Assembly (NCBI GenBank): GCA_902702965.1
Contig: CACRXP010000154.1
Coordinates: forward strand, 1,042,785-1,106,784
Source of the DNA: Spirometra erinaceieuropaei
Lineage: Eukaryota; Platyhelminthes; Cestoda; Diphyllobothriidea; Diphyllobothriidae
Direction: 5' to 3'
Length of the DNA: 64,000 nucleotides
Shown here: positions 22,800 to 36,041 of the stretch, one piece after another
Layout: every line of letters begins with the position of its first letter
How positions within the stretch are numbered: the first letter of the stretch is position 1
Made by a program: the position numbers and the translations under genes
Notes under the pieces: generated by a model
The model's input: only the letters and a program-made list of their open reading frames with translations
Databases searched by the model: none
What the model was told of the DNA's origin: nothing

Positions 22800-23805
22800 C
22801 GACCGCGTGGGTTGCTAGTCGTCTGATTTATAGTTCAGCAACCTGCAGAACATCAATAAGGACAGTGACCTCCACCTCCACATTCAGTCCTCAGACTTTT
22901 TCACGCAAGCAGCGCGCGCAAGTGAACAGTAGTTCCCGAAATTACTACTATAGAACCAAATTGCCGTATCACTGCCGCTAAAATCACCACCACTGTTGAT
23001 GAGGTCATCAAGAACTCGTATGTAGGAGATCATGCAACCATGGCACCAAATACGACCAACTGTGACGACTGTGGCTTCAGTTAATTCTATGAGATATGTG
23101 AAGACATAGCGACTACATCCTGTAAACCCTGCACAGTTTGAGTGTTATAGTGCGAATCCAAAATATTAAGTGAATACCAATCTTGCATCGATTTCTTCAC
23201 AGCTGCCTTGCAAAGGTCGCTTCCTCGCTTCCATAGGCAAAGATTAGTTTACTCTGGGAGCAAGGTGCAGTTAATTTAATAAACCCCCTGAGCACAATAA
23301 AGCAAGCGCATTTTTTTGCCGAGAGGCGGACTTCTAGGTTTAGACAGCAGTCATATGACCTTTAAACGGGTCCGGCAGCCGTCATCTGTGGGTAAGGAAG
23401 CAGTCAACTTCCGGTTACAAAGCCGGCTGCGACCATTTAATAAACAGGAAACCACTATTGATCATTATGGGGTCCAACCCCACTCTTTTCGAACTATTTG
23501 AAATGCTTTCTGTGCCTAACATTAAGCGAGATAAATAGGCCTCTGTGTTTGAGAATAATAGAAGATTACCACTTTTGATAATCCAGATACTTACGAGACA
23601 GTGCACACTAAAGGATTGCAGGGTGTGTTGATTTGGGGCATCACAGTAATTTAATGGAAAAAAAACAGGTATTATTTTAAATATGAGTTATAAACCAACT
23701 AATGGGCATGGTGGACACATAATCTCCTCGTAGAATGTGCGTTGATTAATCTTTCCGTGGCTTCGAAGATACACCATCTAGTTACCTCTTCTTGATATGC
23801 AGGAC
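22800..23805. other. No recognisable feature
   Basis: Only short frames. No transposon ends or repeat landmarks were seen. Confidence 0.35.
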
Positions 23806-23811
23806 TTTGGG

Positions 23812-24110
23812 TCATATGCGGTTATGTAGCCGCACATGAATTAAACAAACTCCAGTCACCTGTAATACGGGACCAGTGGTAGTAGGAGTTTTTACAGGCG
23901 GGACCGGGGAACGCACAGACGACGAGGTCAGGGGGTTGTATGCAAAATAAAAGCTATTGGGAATGCCCGATTGTACATTGGGTGATTAAGAAATAGTTGC
24001 CCTAAGCCTAAGCCTAACCACGAACCCTAAACCCTAAATCCTACCTCTAACCATAACCCTAACCCAACCGGTGTTGTGTCCATCAAGTGGGGCTACATAA
24101 CCACATCTTA
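23812..24110. mobile_element. Telomere-like inverted-repeat element, copy T2
   Basis: Termini TATGCGGTTATGTAGCC and GGCTACATAACCACATC are inverted repeats. The interior shares CCTGTAATACGGGACC and GCACAGACGACGAGGTCA with T1. It ends in an irregular array of CCTAACC/CCCTAAA units (about 24000-24066), resembling degenerate telomere repeat. Confidence 0.75.
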
Positions 24111-24486
24111 CCGGACCTTGTTCCTAGGCTGAATCCCAACTGTATAAGCGCATTTCTAAACAAATGCGTTTTTCGATTTCCGTGAGACCATTTGGCAATT
24201 CTCATGCGCAATTGGCGGTTCCAATCTAAAGATGCAAGTTTGCGACACGTCAGACTGATTTATGTTTATCTACAGAACATGGCAGATAAATTTTGATGAT
24301 TGTAGTAGACGTAGGCTTCTCTTGAATCACCCACCTTGATGTTCGTTTTCAACCTACTCTATGGGTATCATCCTTTTTTAATTGATCCAAGCCGTTGAAG
24401 GAGGTAGGAAACAGCCTCAGCGAACACTTAGCCCATTGGAAAAGACCTAACAGATTACACAGGGCAGGAGGAAATTCCAGTAGAGT

Positions 24487-25358
24487 CAGTGGTCGATCTT
24501 ATGAAATGTTAGTCGAAATTCTGAAATGCGTTTTCGACTACGAAGGATTACTTAGCTAATACTGTAGTATGAATTATTACGCGATATAATCCTATGATAG
24601 CTCGGGCATGCCAGAATGTTGGCGTTTGAATGCACTTCGTTTCGACCTCCTGTAAAGACCGCATCCCGTTAAATGACTACCTAGATAGTACGTATTTTTC
24701 GCATTGATTTTAGATGGTCTTGCAAATTCAAATATATTTTATAGAAAACATCCACGAAAATATGCCTTCTCGACTCATTTGGTAGCAACTCGCGCCATCT
24801 TTAAATCGTATGCCTGAAGAAAGGGTATATTTAGGTTTTGAAAAGTTTTCCAACTCCCGAACAATTTGGAGCCACATCAGCGGTTATATTAGTCGTTAGC
24901 GATTCCAGTCTACGAGGTGTACACTTTCTCCCCACGGAAAGTCATATACTTCTGCATGCATTTAAGAAGATCCCATGTGGAGTTCGTAAAATTTTGTAAT
25001 GGATTCAGACTAAGTTGCATACTTCACGAGTAACATTAACAAACGGACAATTAAGATACTGCACGACGGAACATTGCGCGGTCTTAAAAAATGTCACAAC
25101 CAGAAAAGTTTTAAAATCCACAAGATACTCATTTTCCAAGTATAAAATGTGAATTCAACGTAATTTGCTGCCAAATAAGTAAAGCAGAGCATAATTTTGT
25201 GCATGTTTTCTGTAAAATATGTTTGCATTTATACGCTACCCAGAACCAATGAGCAAAATACATACTGCTTGAGTAGCCATTGTCGCTACGTAAGTAATCC
25301 TTCCTATTCGAAAACGTATTTTAGAATTTCGGCTGACATTTCGTGAGATCGGCCACTG
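24487..25358. mobile_element. Hairpin DNA element, copy 2
   Basis: Left terminus CAGTGGTCGATCTTATGAAA; right terminus is its reverse complement with few changes. The two arms pair over most of their length (for example GAAATGCGTTTTCGACTACG left, TATTCGAAAACGTATTTTAG right). About 870 bp with no open frame. The flanking TA is not preserved. Confidence 0.78.
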
Positions 25359-25647
25359 ACTGCACACCTAAAATCCTCTATGATAACTGAGCCTAAGGGG
25401 TTCATTTGCTGCTCCCCAGACCTCACGACCAACTGTGACCTTGTTGGTTAGCTTACATCCAATCGGCTTCAATAACTGTGTCCTGGCCCTCCAGTATTCT
25501 TATTCGACGTGCACATGAGTCGTTTTTATCCTACACTGGGAACAAGTATTTTTGCCGATGGGCACTGGCGATCTGATTGCTTCTGCTCTGCCCCTACCAG
25601 GGGGTATAATGTGCCGAATGACTCTGACAGTGAAGGCAGGAGATGAT

Positions 25648-25936
25648 GTTAGTTATTTTTGATCTGAACTATAGACTGAGGTTGACGCTGTGCATTTTAC
25701 GCCCTTTCTGTATGTTGTTAATTTCGCCGCTAGCGTGTCCCATGATACACTTCAAAAGTGCAGCTTTGAGCCTGACCAAGTCATTTTAGGAACACTGACT
25801 GATTCTGTTAGTTATTTTTGAGCTGAACACGAGGATGAGGTTGGTGCTGATGCATTTTACTTCCCTTCTAAATGGCTGTTGATTTCGTCGCTAAAGGGTC
25901 CCATAGGGCTCTTCAGCCGGACCCAGTCATTTTACG
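25648..25936 (+). repeat. Two-copy tandem repeat, about 160-bp period
   Basis: GTTAGTTATTTTTGATCTGAAC at 25649 recurs as GTTAGTTATTTTTGAGCTGAAC at about 25808. Both are followed by GAGGTTG-GCTG-GCATTTTAC and GTTGATTTCG/GTTAATTTCG blocks and CCAGTCATTTTA/CAAGTCATTTTA. Confidence 0.75.
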
Positions 25937-25982
25937 AACTGCCTTTCGCCTTGTGAATGAAGCAGTCTTTTTGGAAAAAGTA

Positions 25983-26944
25983 CAGTAGGTGGGCTAACTC
26001 ATGAAATGTCAACCGAAATTACGAAATGCCTTTTCGTTTCGAAAAGATTAATTAAGCAGGGTTGTAAAACTAGTCAGCCTGCAACATAATTATATAATAT
26101 TTCAGTTACGTCATGATGCCCGTTTTCGAATTAACTTCCTTCCGGCTGCATGCAAAAATAACACTCTGGGAAAAATGAATACTTAAGTAGCATGAAGCTT
26201 CCTCATTGATATTTGAGTCCCAAAATATCCATTTATATTTCATGGAAAACATGACATAAAAGTATTTATTCTTTCGCTCATTCTTCTAATTTTATACTCA
26301 AGGAGGGGTATAATTAAGTTCTAAAAAAGTTTCCCAAATCCCGAAAAATTTGGAACTCGTCCTGCCGTCACACTTGGATTCAGGCTTTCCAAATTACAAG
26401 TCGTATATTTTCCGCGTACAGAAAACCACACATTTCTCTACGGTAATAAAGGGAGACCATATAGGGATTATAGAATTTAGCAGTGGATGTGCTCTATACC
26501 GTTAACTTTACAAGCCACGTAGGTAAATGCAGAGACATGACGATTTATGAGCGGTTATTTCACGGTATTTAAAAGTCCCACAATTAGAAATTTTTTCAAA
26601 ACCGAATTATGCCCCTCCTTTGGAAGAAAAAGTAACTATCTGTCGAATGGGCAAAACAATGAATATTTTTATGCATGTCTTCCATGAAATATAATTGGAC
26701 ACTGAGGAGCATCGAAAATCAATGAGAAAAATGCATGCTACTTCAGTAGTCATTTTTACAGATTGTAGTTTGTCCATGCAGACAGAAGAAAGTTTATTCG
26801 AAAGCCCGCATCCTGAGATAACTGAAATACTATAGAATTATACTGCAGATTGATTTATTTTACAACCCTGCTTAATTAAACTTGTCTAAACGAAGGCGTA
26901 TTCGGGAATTTCTGTTGACATTTCATGAGTTAGCCTACCTACTG
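25983..26944. mobile_element. Hairpin DNA element, copy 3 (full length)
   Basis: Flanked by TA on both sides: TA-CAGTAGGTGGGCTAACTC and GAGTTAGCCTACCTACTG-TA. The arms are long imperfect inverted repeats of roughly 400 bp around a short spacer, so a transcript or single strand could fold into one hairpin of about 1 kb. It encodes nothing. TA targets and CAGT ends suggest a Tc1/mariner-driven non-autonomous element (inference). Confidence 0.88.
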
Positions 26945-27929
26945 TAGGTGCGGGTGGGTAAAATAAAGCCCAAATCGCAAATGGACCATTCGCCATGGGC
27001 TGAAAACTCTATTCCAGGGTGGGGTTGAGAGACGTCCAAAATAAGGCAAGAGTGGCGAAACATGCAGAATTTAATGACGTCAGGGATTTTTTCACGTATG
27101 TGGGTGGGCGTGGCGTGAGAAGGGGAAGTTATAGAGCATTACCCAAATTCATTTGAGGGCAACAAGTTTTCTGAATATTGAAAAAAATCGCCTGGGGGAG
27201 TGCGCTTTTAAAAAATTTAATAAAGACGGAGACATGCACCTTTACAACGCAAAAGTCTGTTCTGGTTTTGTCCAAATTGTCCGATTGACGAGAACGACAG
27301 TAAACCCCCTTGCTCCGAAGTCTCACATTATTTTCCACGTCCGGTTCAGTTCAGTTTATTTGAGGGAAAATAGGTGTGTGCCTCTGAAATCCTTATTTTT
27401 TACACGCAGAGGAAATATGGGAGAAAAACTGAAAGGGAGCAACATGAAAGAAATGCACGGGGATATTAACATTTTTACATAAGAGCACAGTATAACATGC
27501 GTTAACAGTATTTGAAGGCATATGAGATCAGTTTGTTGAGTAATGGAGTAGATATTTGAAGCGCACCTAAGCCACAGGATAAGTAATAAAATTTGTAGCC
27601 TGTAAGCATCTTGGAACTAGGTTAGCGTTAAAATTAGGGTTAAGGCAAGAATTATGGTTCGCTTAAGGGTTAGTGTTAAGACGGGGTTAAGGTTAAGGTT
27701 GGACCTGTGCACTCGGAGACCCAACGCCCCCAGGCCGGCTATGAGTCCCGAATCCGAGGAAACCAGTCTCGTGCCTTGCATCAACTCATAGGTTGTTCTG
27801 TCAAAAGTGAGGTACGTCAAGGCTCACAAATTTGGAGGTTAGGGGATTGGGTGTGCCTCAGGCCATTCATTCTACTTGTCTTTCGCGAGATGACAATCAC
27901 ATGAACCTCGAGTTGCCTGAGTCATATGT

Positions 27930-28150
27930 CACCGTCCCCCAGTTAATTAACAAGTCTAATGATCCCCCATTTCCATATTTTGCGCTGCGACTTTACCCGG
28001 GCGGAGTAATAAGACACGGAGGGGGGGGGGGGGCGTGGACAAGTGACAGTTCCAATGACAGCAGGCCCGATGGCCGAGTAGTTATCACGCCAAGAATCAG
28101 CAACAGTGATGAAATTACTGCAGGTAAAGACTCGAACACAAATTAATAAA
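27930..28150 (+). pseudogene. PLE copy I, 3' tail
   Basis: The frame reads INKSNDPPFPYFALRLYPGG then VIRHGG, followed by SDSSNDSRPDGRVVI, matching the post-endonuclease tail seen in copy D (VNKRNDPPPPHSLRRF). A run of 13 G (28021-28033) sits inside it. It is truncated on the 5' side. Confidence 0.65.
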
Positions 28151-28489
28151 CAATAATCATATCATATACGGTGGTGAGTGAGGGAGCTGTTAATTATATG
28201 AGGCAAGTAGTGGCATGGCAACTGCGCTCTATAAACACTGTTTTCTAACTTCATTCATCGCCCTTATCAGCGATTTGCGCTGGCGGTGAATTCGGGTGAG
28301 AATTTGAACCTCTAGATGAATAGAATTTTCGTTACAGCTATCGCATCTGACGCCGTTAGTAGCGCACTAGTAGAATTATTATTACAATGTTCTAAGAACA
28401 TGCATTTACTTTTAATGTTCACTTTTGTAGAAAAATTTTCGGCTTGGCTCTGGGATCGTCCCTAATCAGCTGAGGGACAGTGCTTTTAG

Positions 28490-28775
28490 GGAAACATGCA
28501 AGCTGTGGGTACGACACCATGTCGGCAGGTTCGGGTGTGGTGGCACGCCTAGGGGTGGCTCCGGCTAGGCCAGCCACCTGCGCTCTCTTCCACCTCTGGC
28601 CTTCTTAATTATGCCTTGATAGAGGACGCAGGTAGGGGAGGAGGATAGAGTGCGGTAGATACTGTGCAAGTCTGCTATCACTATAAACCAATTCACGCGC
28701 ACGTCACCGTCCCCGTTCCCACCCTGCTATGGAGCACACGGTAGACATCGTTGAAATCGATGATCGAAATGTCAT
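28490..28775 (+). repeat. LINE 5' module, copy 9
   Basis: CCAGCCACCTGCGCTCTC, GGTAGATACTGTGCAAGTC (about 28653), ACCAATTCACGCGC and CACACGGTAGACATCGTTG match the module. It ends before the endonuclease. Confidence 0.72.
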
Positions 28776-28779
28776 AATA

Positions 28780-31600
28780 TCGGCAGACCAAGCTACTGCG
28801 GTCGATTTTGTAGAGGACACCTTTGGAGTTGTGAGCTTAACAAGGGCTCGCTGCTGCACTTGATAAACCGAGCACATTTAACTATAACTTTCGAACTTCA
28901 AGTAGAGGAAGTTTGACCAACGGATTTCTGTTTAGGGTAGAGGAGTCCACCGAAACGCTTATTGGAAGCAATGGAGATGACAATATTCAAGTATTGCAAG
29001 TTGACCTCTACTAATTGAAGAATTTCATGCTGACCCTACAGTTCCCATGGCCAAAGCTCAGCTTGGCAGTCATCCGCGTGCAGATGGTATTGGTTCGTCT
29101 TTTTAGATCTGTATGATTCATAGAAATGTTACTACTCATTTTCCCCCCTCTTACCTTCACCCTTCTTATTTACTCCATATTTGATTAATTTAACTGTCCC
29201 TAGGCTAATCTTGGACTCCATCTGCAAAATATAACTGTGTGCACCTGATAAGAAATTCTGGAAGATTTACGTGTTTTCATCGGCTTACCTGCGACTGAGA
29301 CTGTTAGACTTTTCAAAAAATTCCCTTAATAACAGCGCACGTGAATACTGAGCACTAGTATGTTTGAGCGTCGCAGCTGATCTTAACTTCACGCTTCTGC
29401 CTCATTTCCGGATGTTGGGTAGAAAGTAATTTAATTGAAACTTGCCTAATTTTCGTTCTCTATTTCAAGCGATGCGTTAACTCACTTTTGACTTTTTTGC
29501 CTCATTTTAATTTTATCAGAAAAATACCATCAGTGTAAAAGCCTAAGATCGTAAAAAAATATTATTTATTTAATTCACAGACCGGGAGCGCAAATCCAGA
29601 CATTTTCCCATGGGATATTTACCGAAAAATCCCGAAAAGTAGCCGCGTCGCCAAAAACAAAGAGATTTTAATCGTCGCTGTAGCGTTAATTTTTTTCCTG
29701 CCGGCGCGCATCAAACGAAGTAACACAGAACTCTGATAATTTCAAATCTTTCGCAAATTCAGTGATACCGTAAGCCCGTATCATCATCATTACCACCACC
29801 ACCACCACCACCATCATAATTTATCTTTACCCCTTAAGTAGGATAGAGGAATTTTGGTGCAGATTTTGCGGGATTAAACTGCAGGCGATTGCAAACAACT
29901 CCGTCAAAGTCGCGGCTAAAGTACGCTAGCAAATCCAGCGGGCCATCCCTTGTACCACGCCAATTTCGCTGCTAAATCTCAGATGAACGAAAATCGCCTG
30001 CTTTGCAGGCAAGCACAAAGTGGAAACCGTCGATAGACAAGCAGCTGTGAGCATTGAGCAGTCAGCAACTAAAGTTTGCAGCACACAGCCCGTAAGATTT
30101 TGGAAATATCGAGGTCGGACCCGAAAGATTCGTTCGCGACATATTTACCGCAAATTCCAGCAGTGATATCTAAAGAAAACAAATATTAACAGTAGCATGA
30201 CTATGTTAAAGGAATAATTTTCTGCAAATAAGGCATTATTCCATCTCATATTGGGATTCAAGAATAACGCTCAACAACATGTCCAGAGCTTTTAGATACC
30301 GCATTGAAAAAAACTTCAGGAGGACTGCGGCATAATTTGGGAAAATGAAATTTTGACTAGTGTCCTCATGTAAGAAGGGGTGCTTTCATAGGCATGTAGA
30401 TCATGCAATTTTGAGCAGCTACACTCCACATTGTGGACTGCCTTCCTATGAGAAGACCCCTCAGTCACCCCTTGATAATCTTACAGGAAAAAAATTAACT
30501 AACCGTCTAGTATGCCTGGGTGTTCTGACGTTGGATCCTTGGATATAATATCTTCATCATCCGGTGACAGTCAAAGGGAGAGTCGGTTATTTGAGCAAGT
30601 CCCTAAAATACTGCCTCCTTATGGATTGTTCCAAGCAAATGCAAAAAATAGCCAGAATCTCACGCATAGTGAAATGTATATCAACCGATCGCCAGTTTTT
30701 GTAAGCAAACTGGCTTAGTTTGCTAATATTAGACTGTAACTGCATCATCGTTAACGGTGCAAACAAGATCTAGATTGTGTTTTTGTGGACTGGGATACGA
30801 CGTGCTATCAACGAACTTTTTATCATCAAATGAGATCTTAAAAGAACTAAGACCTTAACGGTTTTATGAGACTGCATTAATTGGCCACCCTTGGGCATGC
30901 ATTACGCTAGGTAACGTGTGGGCGTGTGGTTCAAGCATTTTCTGCAGGAATTTGATGAATGTCAAAACACAATTTTCTACATTCTTCCGATGCCCTCGTG
31001 TTTGCTAGTCTATGACAGTTTCATGGTAGGGCAGGGAATCATTAACTGATTAACTATCTTTGCATGCTAGAAGGAAAGCGCTAGAAGAACTCTTTAGATC
31101 TGTCGCAAATTCTCAAGCTGTCCTTTGTTAGGTAATACTGGAGCTTGGCACCGTAACCTTGGTTGAAAATATCGCTGAACGGAAGCATCGTTGAAATTAA
31201 GCTTTGATAAACTGCAAGACCGAGTCAGTTTCACCCTTTTCCCTGATTTCCTCTACCGTCTATTTTCGTCTTATTTTATCTCGAGTCCTGGTTATACTCG
31301 GCGCATCTTCATGCTAAAAATATATTCGTATAATCACTGAAGCAAATGCATTTGGCTGCCCATAACGCGTATAGTAATGTGTTATTTATTCATGTAACTG
31401 TAAACCTCCATACACACTCAGAGTCTTCTCGGGCAAAGGACAGTAGCAACTACAGCCAATTAAACTCTGATCCGAAAATGATTCACTGGTGTAAAGAACG
31501 CAATGACTGGTGCGGGTGAACTGCTTCAGGAAAAAAGTGGAGACAAGCGTATTTTATGAGCGTTTTCGGTAAAATTAGATAATTTCTCCAACCCAATTTT
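28780..31600. other. No gene seen; (ACC)n tract
   Basis: About 2.8 kb of AT-rich sequence with short frames only. A microsatellite of CAT and ACC triplets lies at about 29782-29818. Confidence 0.4.
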
Positions 31601-31610
31601 GATAACCTGG

Positions 31611-31685
31611 GTGGCGTCAGTGGGATTCGAACCCACAACAGCAAGGGCAAGCTCTAACTTCCTCAGCTACGAGGCCCCACCGGCA
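31611..31685 (-). tRNA. tRNA-like sequence, probably a pseudogene or SINE head
   Basis: On the minus strand it has a perfect T arm (GTGGG TTCGAAT CCCAC), a B box GGTTCGAATCC, and an A-box-like TAGCTGAGGAAG. The acceptor stem pairs imperfectly and the anticodon stem and variable loop are too short for a normal cloverleaf, so I do not call a functional tRNA or an anticodon. Confidence 0.5.
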
Positions 31686-31699
31686 GCCGTGCCAAATCG

Positions 31700-33090
31700 G
31701 ATACAGTAAGCTGACTACTCAAACAAAATTTCACGAACAATCAATCAGAATGCACCAGACGTCTGTCGCATGTACTTTATTGTCCTGCACTTTCTGTAGT
31801 AGGCTAAAATTCCGCTGTGGACATCTAATTTTCACAAGTGTCAGCCAGACAAGCGTATTTGTCAGACCGTCGGATTGCCGAATACGAGCTTCGCCAAAAA
31901 CCAGACTCCATCTGTTGCGAGTCCCTCTAGGAAATCTAGAAGAAGGAAATAACAGTTATGGGAGGCTTGGTGTTTATGAGCGAGCTCGATTGAGACAAGT
32001 CTCGCCCTCTCACCAGCGCATGTTACGCAACCAGCTATTCATCTAAGGCATCCCAGCCAACTATTCTCCACCATGAAGTCCTTAGAGGCGGGTGTTGTCT
32101 GCATCGGTTCGGCAGGGGGGTGGGAAGTAGAAATAGTCAGACAGAAACCATGGCAGCTGCAGCACTGTTGGAACGGTCAACATCGTATGACCTCCCCGGT
32201 CTTTTATGCTTCAACAACTTACAATCATAACTGTCTAGTAGGTGAGCCCTCTCAAGTAGGCCGTACGCCAATTCGGGATATTATAGCATTAGAGAAATTA
32301 GGAGTCGTCAAACTCTATTCCAGACATCACCCTCTCACTGATTTCGAGCGCGCGCGATCCCCGCTACAACAATCATCTCCCCTGGTCGCGAACCATTTCT
32401 GGATACCCTCATTCCACCGTTCGCTAGTGAGGTTCGTATTACTGGGACCTTACATTGCAGGCGTTTGTGCACATTCTGAGCCTCGGGGCAGGGCATCGAT
32501 GATTTGCGTGATCGCCCTTCGGTCCACACTCCAAATGTAGAAGGTTGAAGCATTTTCTTGAGTTGTTCACGACGTACGGCAAGACTTCATGCAAAAGCCT
32601 GTCCTTTATCGTGTTTAACCTACTGCCTCCAGTAAAACTATGATAATAAGCAGCCCGAAACTCAGGATGGTAGAGCGTAACTAGATTACTCTTCGTTTTT
32701 CTTACTCATAAATACACTTGGAAATCGGAAATCCGCCTCCATCCACAATTTTATTTATAAGGCGATCTACCTGCAGTCTTACACAGGTGACAACTGTGTA
32801 CTTCTTTGCTAAAAACCCCAGGTCAGATGGTTGCTCTTCTATTCAGAAGATTTCTGTGGAAATGACGTTAAGGGACATTCTCTCTTGCAGAAGTTAAGTG
32901 AAAATATTTTAATCCACTGAAAGATTCCAGGATGCTTTTCTCGATAACTATGCACTTCGCATTAGATGTTTACCATTTACAGGATGTTTTTCTTCGAAAA
33001 AACAAAACGGTAGGCCAATTCCCTTCTCACGCAAACGCTGCTCACTGAAAGTGATTGTTTATCCACAGCCAAATTTGATTTCCGCAAATG
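31700..33090. other. Unassigned; one 155-codon frame
   Basis: The frame at 32073-32540 (+) shows no motif I recognise, and there is an overlapping minus frame of 72 codons. Neither has splice or composition evidence of being real. The rest shows nothing. Confidence 0.3.
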
Positions 33091-33097
33091 CAACCTA

Positions 33098-34081
33098 CAG
33101 TAGGCGGGCTAACTCATAAAAGGTCAACCGAAATTCCGAAATGCGTTTTCGTTTCGAAAAGATTAATTAAGTGGGGTTGTAAAACTAATCAGCCCGAAAC
33201 ATAAGTCTATAATATTTCAATTACATCAGGATGCCGGCTTTTGAATGAACTTCCTTTTGGCTGCATGCAGAAACCGCACTCTGTAAAAATGACTACTGAA
33301 GTAGCATGCCTTTTTCTCATTGATTTTCGATGTCCCTAAATGTCCAATTATGTTTTATGGAAGACATGCATAAAAATGTTCATTCTTCCGCTCATTCGGT
33401 AGACAGTCACGTCTTCTCTTAATTTTATACTAGAAGGGTAGAATTCGGTTTTCAAAAACGTTTTCAATTCCCGAATAATTTTGGGCCCCCTCTACTGTTA
33501 CACTTAGATTCAGGGTTCCAAAACTACAAGTCATGTATTTTCCGCGTACGGAAAATCGTAAATTTCTCTACGGTATAAAGAGGAGACCATATGGGGTTGA
33601 TAAAATTTAGCATTGGATTTGATCCATATTGTTAACTTTATAAGCCAAATTGGTAAATGCAGAGACGACGTTATATGAACGGCCATTCCAGGGTATTTAA
33701 AAGTCTCACAATTAGGAACTTTTAAAACCGAATTATGTCCGTCCTTCGAGGATAAAATTGGAAGAAAACGTGATTGTCTTCCGAATGAGCGGAAGAATGA
33801 ACATTTTTATGCATGTTTTCCATAAAAAATAATTGGACATGTAGGGACATAGAAAATCAATGAGAAAAATGCATGCTACTTCAGTAGTCATTTTTACAGA
33901 GTGTGGTTTTTGCATGCAGCCAAAGGGAAGTTCATTCAAAAGCCGGCATCCTGATGTAATTGAAATATTATAGACTTATGTTGCGGGCTGACTAGTTTTA
34001 CAACCCTACTTAATTAATCTTTTCGAAACGAATTGCTTTTCGGAATTTCGGTTGACCTTTTATGAGTTAGCCCACCTAGTG
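33098..34081. mobile_element. Hairpin DNA element, copy 4 (full length)
   Basis: Left TA-CAGTAGGCGGGCTAACTC, right GAGTTAGCCCACCTAGTG. Arms are closely matching inverted repeats: GAAAAGATTAATTAAG left and CTTAATTAATCTTTTC right; CATTCTTCCGCTCATTCGG left and CCGAATGAGCGGAAGAATG right. Because pairing extends almost to the centre, this is one of the best preserved palindromic copies. Confidence 0.9.
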
Positions 34082-34084
34082 TTA

Positions 34085-35560
34085 TCTGTGGTTGGGGTAA
34101 TCATTGTCAAATTTGAGAGACGTCCTATCGGGTGAATATTATCCAGAGGGTGCAGACAATCCCCGCGTCAGAGCCCACGGATCCTAATTCCCCGAAGCCA
34201 CCAACTTATAGTGCACGTAGATACTTATTTAACGATTTAAGTAAGATCGGAGCAAGATAGTGGTTATGGAACATGCAAAATTTAACGTAGCCATACAATT
34301 TTGTGACCTCTTCTTCTATTAAATCATGCAGCACAATCGTCACCTGATCACGTTGAAGGAGAGGCTGATGCTCATTGGCGTTTTCATGTGGATATTTTTT
34401 TGAACTTTCTTGTTTGGGGTGGCAGTACTTACCGAAAAATTGTTTAGATGCTCATGCGCAAGAAAAACTGCGTTCAGGGAAGTGATCCCGTCACTAATCT
34501 CTTTCGGGAAAGATCCAGGTAGCTTTATTAAAAAGACAAAGCATCAAGTTTCGTTCTCCCTGAATAAGAACGAAACTGAGAGAGTGCATGTACCTTTCTT
34601 TCCGAGTCCTTTTTCCGCCGACTGATCGCTAAGCAGAACCATCTGTTGATCTCTTCACAAGAACATCAAAGAAAGGCAGTGTGTCCTTCTCCCCAAGTTA
34701 ACTCATAAATATGGTTTTTCGCATGTGTCTTATTTTGAAACTTACAGCTATAATTCCCATCTCTCTGGCTATTGACTATGATTAAAATGCATGTAATGCC
34801 CCTTGGCGCGAACAGAGTTGTTTGAATGTGTGAACACTTTTTGGCGCGAGGACCTAGGGTGGAGATGGCGTAGTCGCGTGCCGGTGAAGATAACCGGTGT
34901 CCCTCCCTCTCTCTTCTGCAGATCCCTTTCCCCCTCGTCGCACCGTAACGTATCGTCAGTACCGCTCGCCTCCTCGCTACATCGGCACTCCCTCGGCCCT
35001 TCCCTGCAGTTGCCCCCAGCGCTGCACTCCCCACCGGTTTACTAGCTGGCATTTTGGCATCGTCTCTCCACCCAGACAGGTCATTATACAGATGTAAACA
35101 TCCTTCCTGTACAATTACGATTATTATACGTTTTCCCGTGCAGTCTCGTCATATTACACTTTATCCCCTTATTCGACATGCCTCCTTCCTCTGTGTATGG
35201 ATGTGTATCTAGGAATGCTAACAGTTCCGTTCAGGTCTACCCTGGCCAAGATCTCTTCTCGGCGTCTTCTTACTCCAGTGTGTGCTACCCTTGACGTCCT
35301 CGGCCGCTACAAAGCCCCCCACGTGCCTATTTTGTCTCCTTACGACAACGTGCAGGGGGACTTTAGGTAGAAATCCAAACAATTTCTGTGTTTTATGCTA
35401 TTTCGATGGCTTACTGTCTGGTCTGCTGCCTCACCCCTAAAACCCCTGTTACCACCATTCACGCATTACACGGTCCACAGTCCACCGACAGTTAATTGGG
35501 GTCCTTCACCCTACTGTTGCCGTTAATTCTGCAAACAGAACCAATCAGGCGCAGTCTTGA
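34085..35560. other. Unassigned; includes an inverted fragment of the 17.6-kb element
   Basis: The minus frame 35052-34666 (128 codons) has no recognised motif. At about 35395-35515 the sequence is the reverse of part of the 17568-17962 element (GTCCACCGACAGTTAATTGG). The GC-rich 34800-35060 stretch could belong to the 5' region of the PLE that follows, but I cannot show it. Confidence 0.35.
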
Positions 35561-36041
35561 AGCCCTCACTACCAGGGTTATCTTCTAATTCGTAGATGAG
35601 TTGGAGAATAAATCTGTTGTAAATAAGCACACAGTATCACTTGATGCGCAGAGCTGCCCCAGCCGATGGATGAATACACTGACATAATTTGTGAGTATGC
35701 GGCAGTAACACGCCTAGAACCAGGGTAACTGCGCTGCCTTCTACAGTTATGCATTAAGAATGTACATTTCTCGTCCAGTGGGCAGTTTTACCGACAAATA
35801 GACCGCGTAGCTAAGGGCAGATCATTGAGGTCAGTGTTAGCGGACGTCTTCTTGTCAAGCTGTGGCGAAAATTAGCCCAAAACTTGCAGCGAGTTTCATT
35901 CTATAGATGTGACTGCCATCTCTGTTTAAGCCGAACGATGGGAAATTTCGCCTCAAAGCAATGAACAAGCCACATGCTAAAAACGCCGTTTACGATCCAG
36001 TATGAGCACAATGACAGACTGCCTTTCATAGACGTCCTTCT

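Noticed and set aside
28060..28140. Apparent A-box-like GATGGCCGAGTAGTTATC, suggesting a Leu/Ser tRNA-derived SINE; same at 43880-43990 on the minus strand
   Set aside because: In frame it reads as the PLE tail (PDGRVVITPRISNSDE / SGRVVVLPIIDNGDE) following recognised PLE sequence, so the tRNA resemblance is incidental.
29782..29818. CAT/ACC triplet array considered as a CRISPR-like or coding repeat
   Set aside because: Simple microsatellite without spacers or an open frame; the window is eukaryotic.
31611..31685. Functional tRNA gene
   Set aside because: Only the T arm is good; acceptor pairing is imperfect and the anticodon arm/variable loop region is too short.
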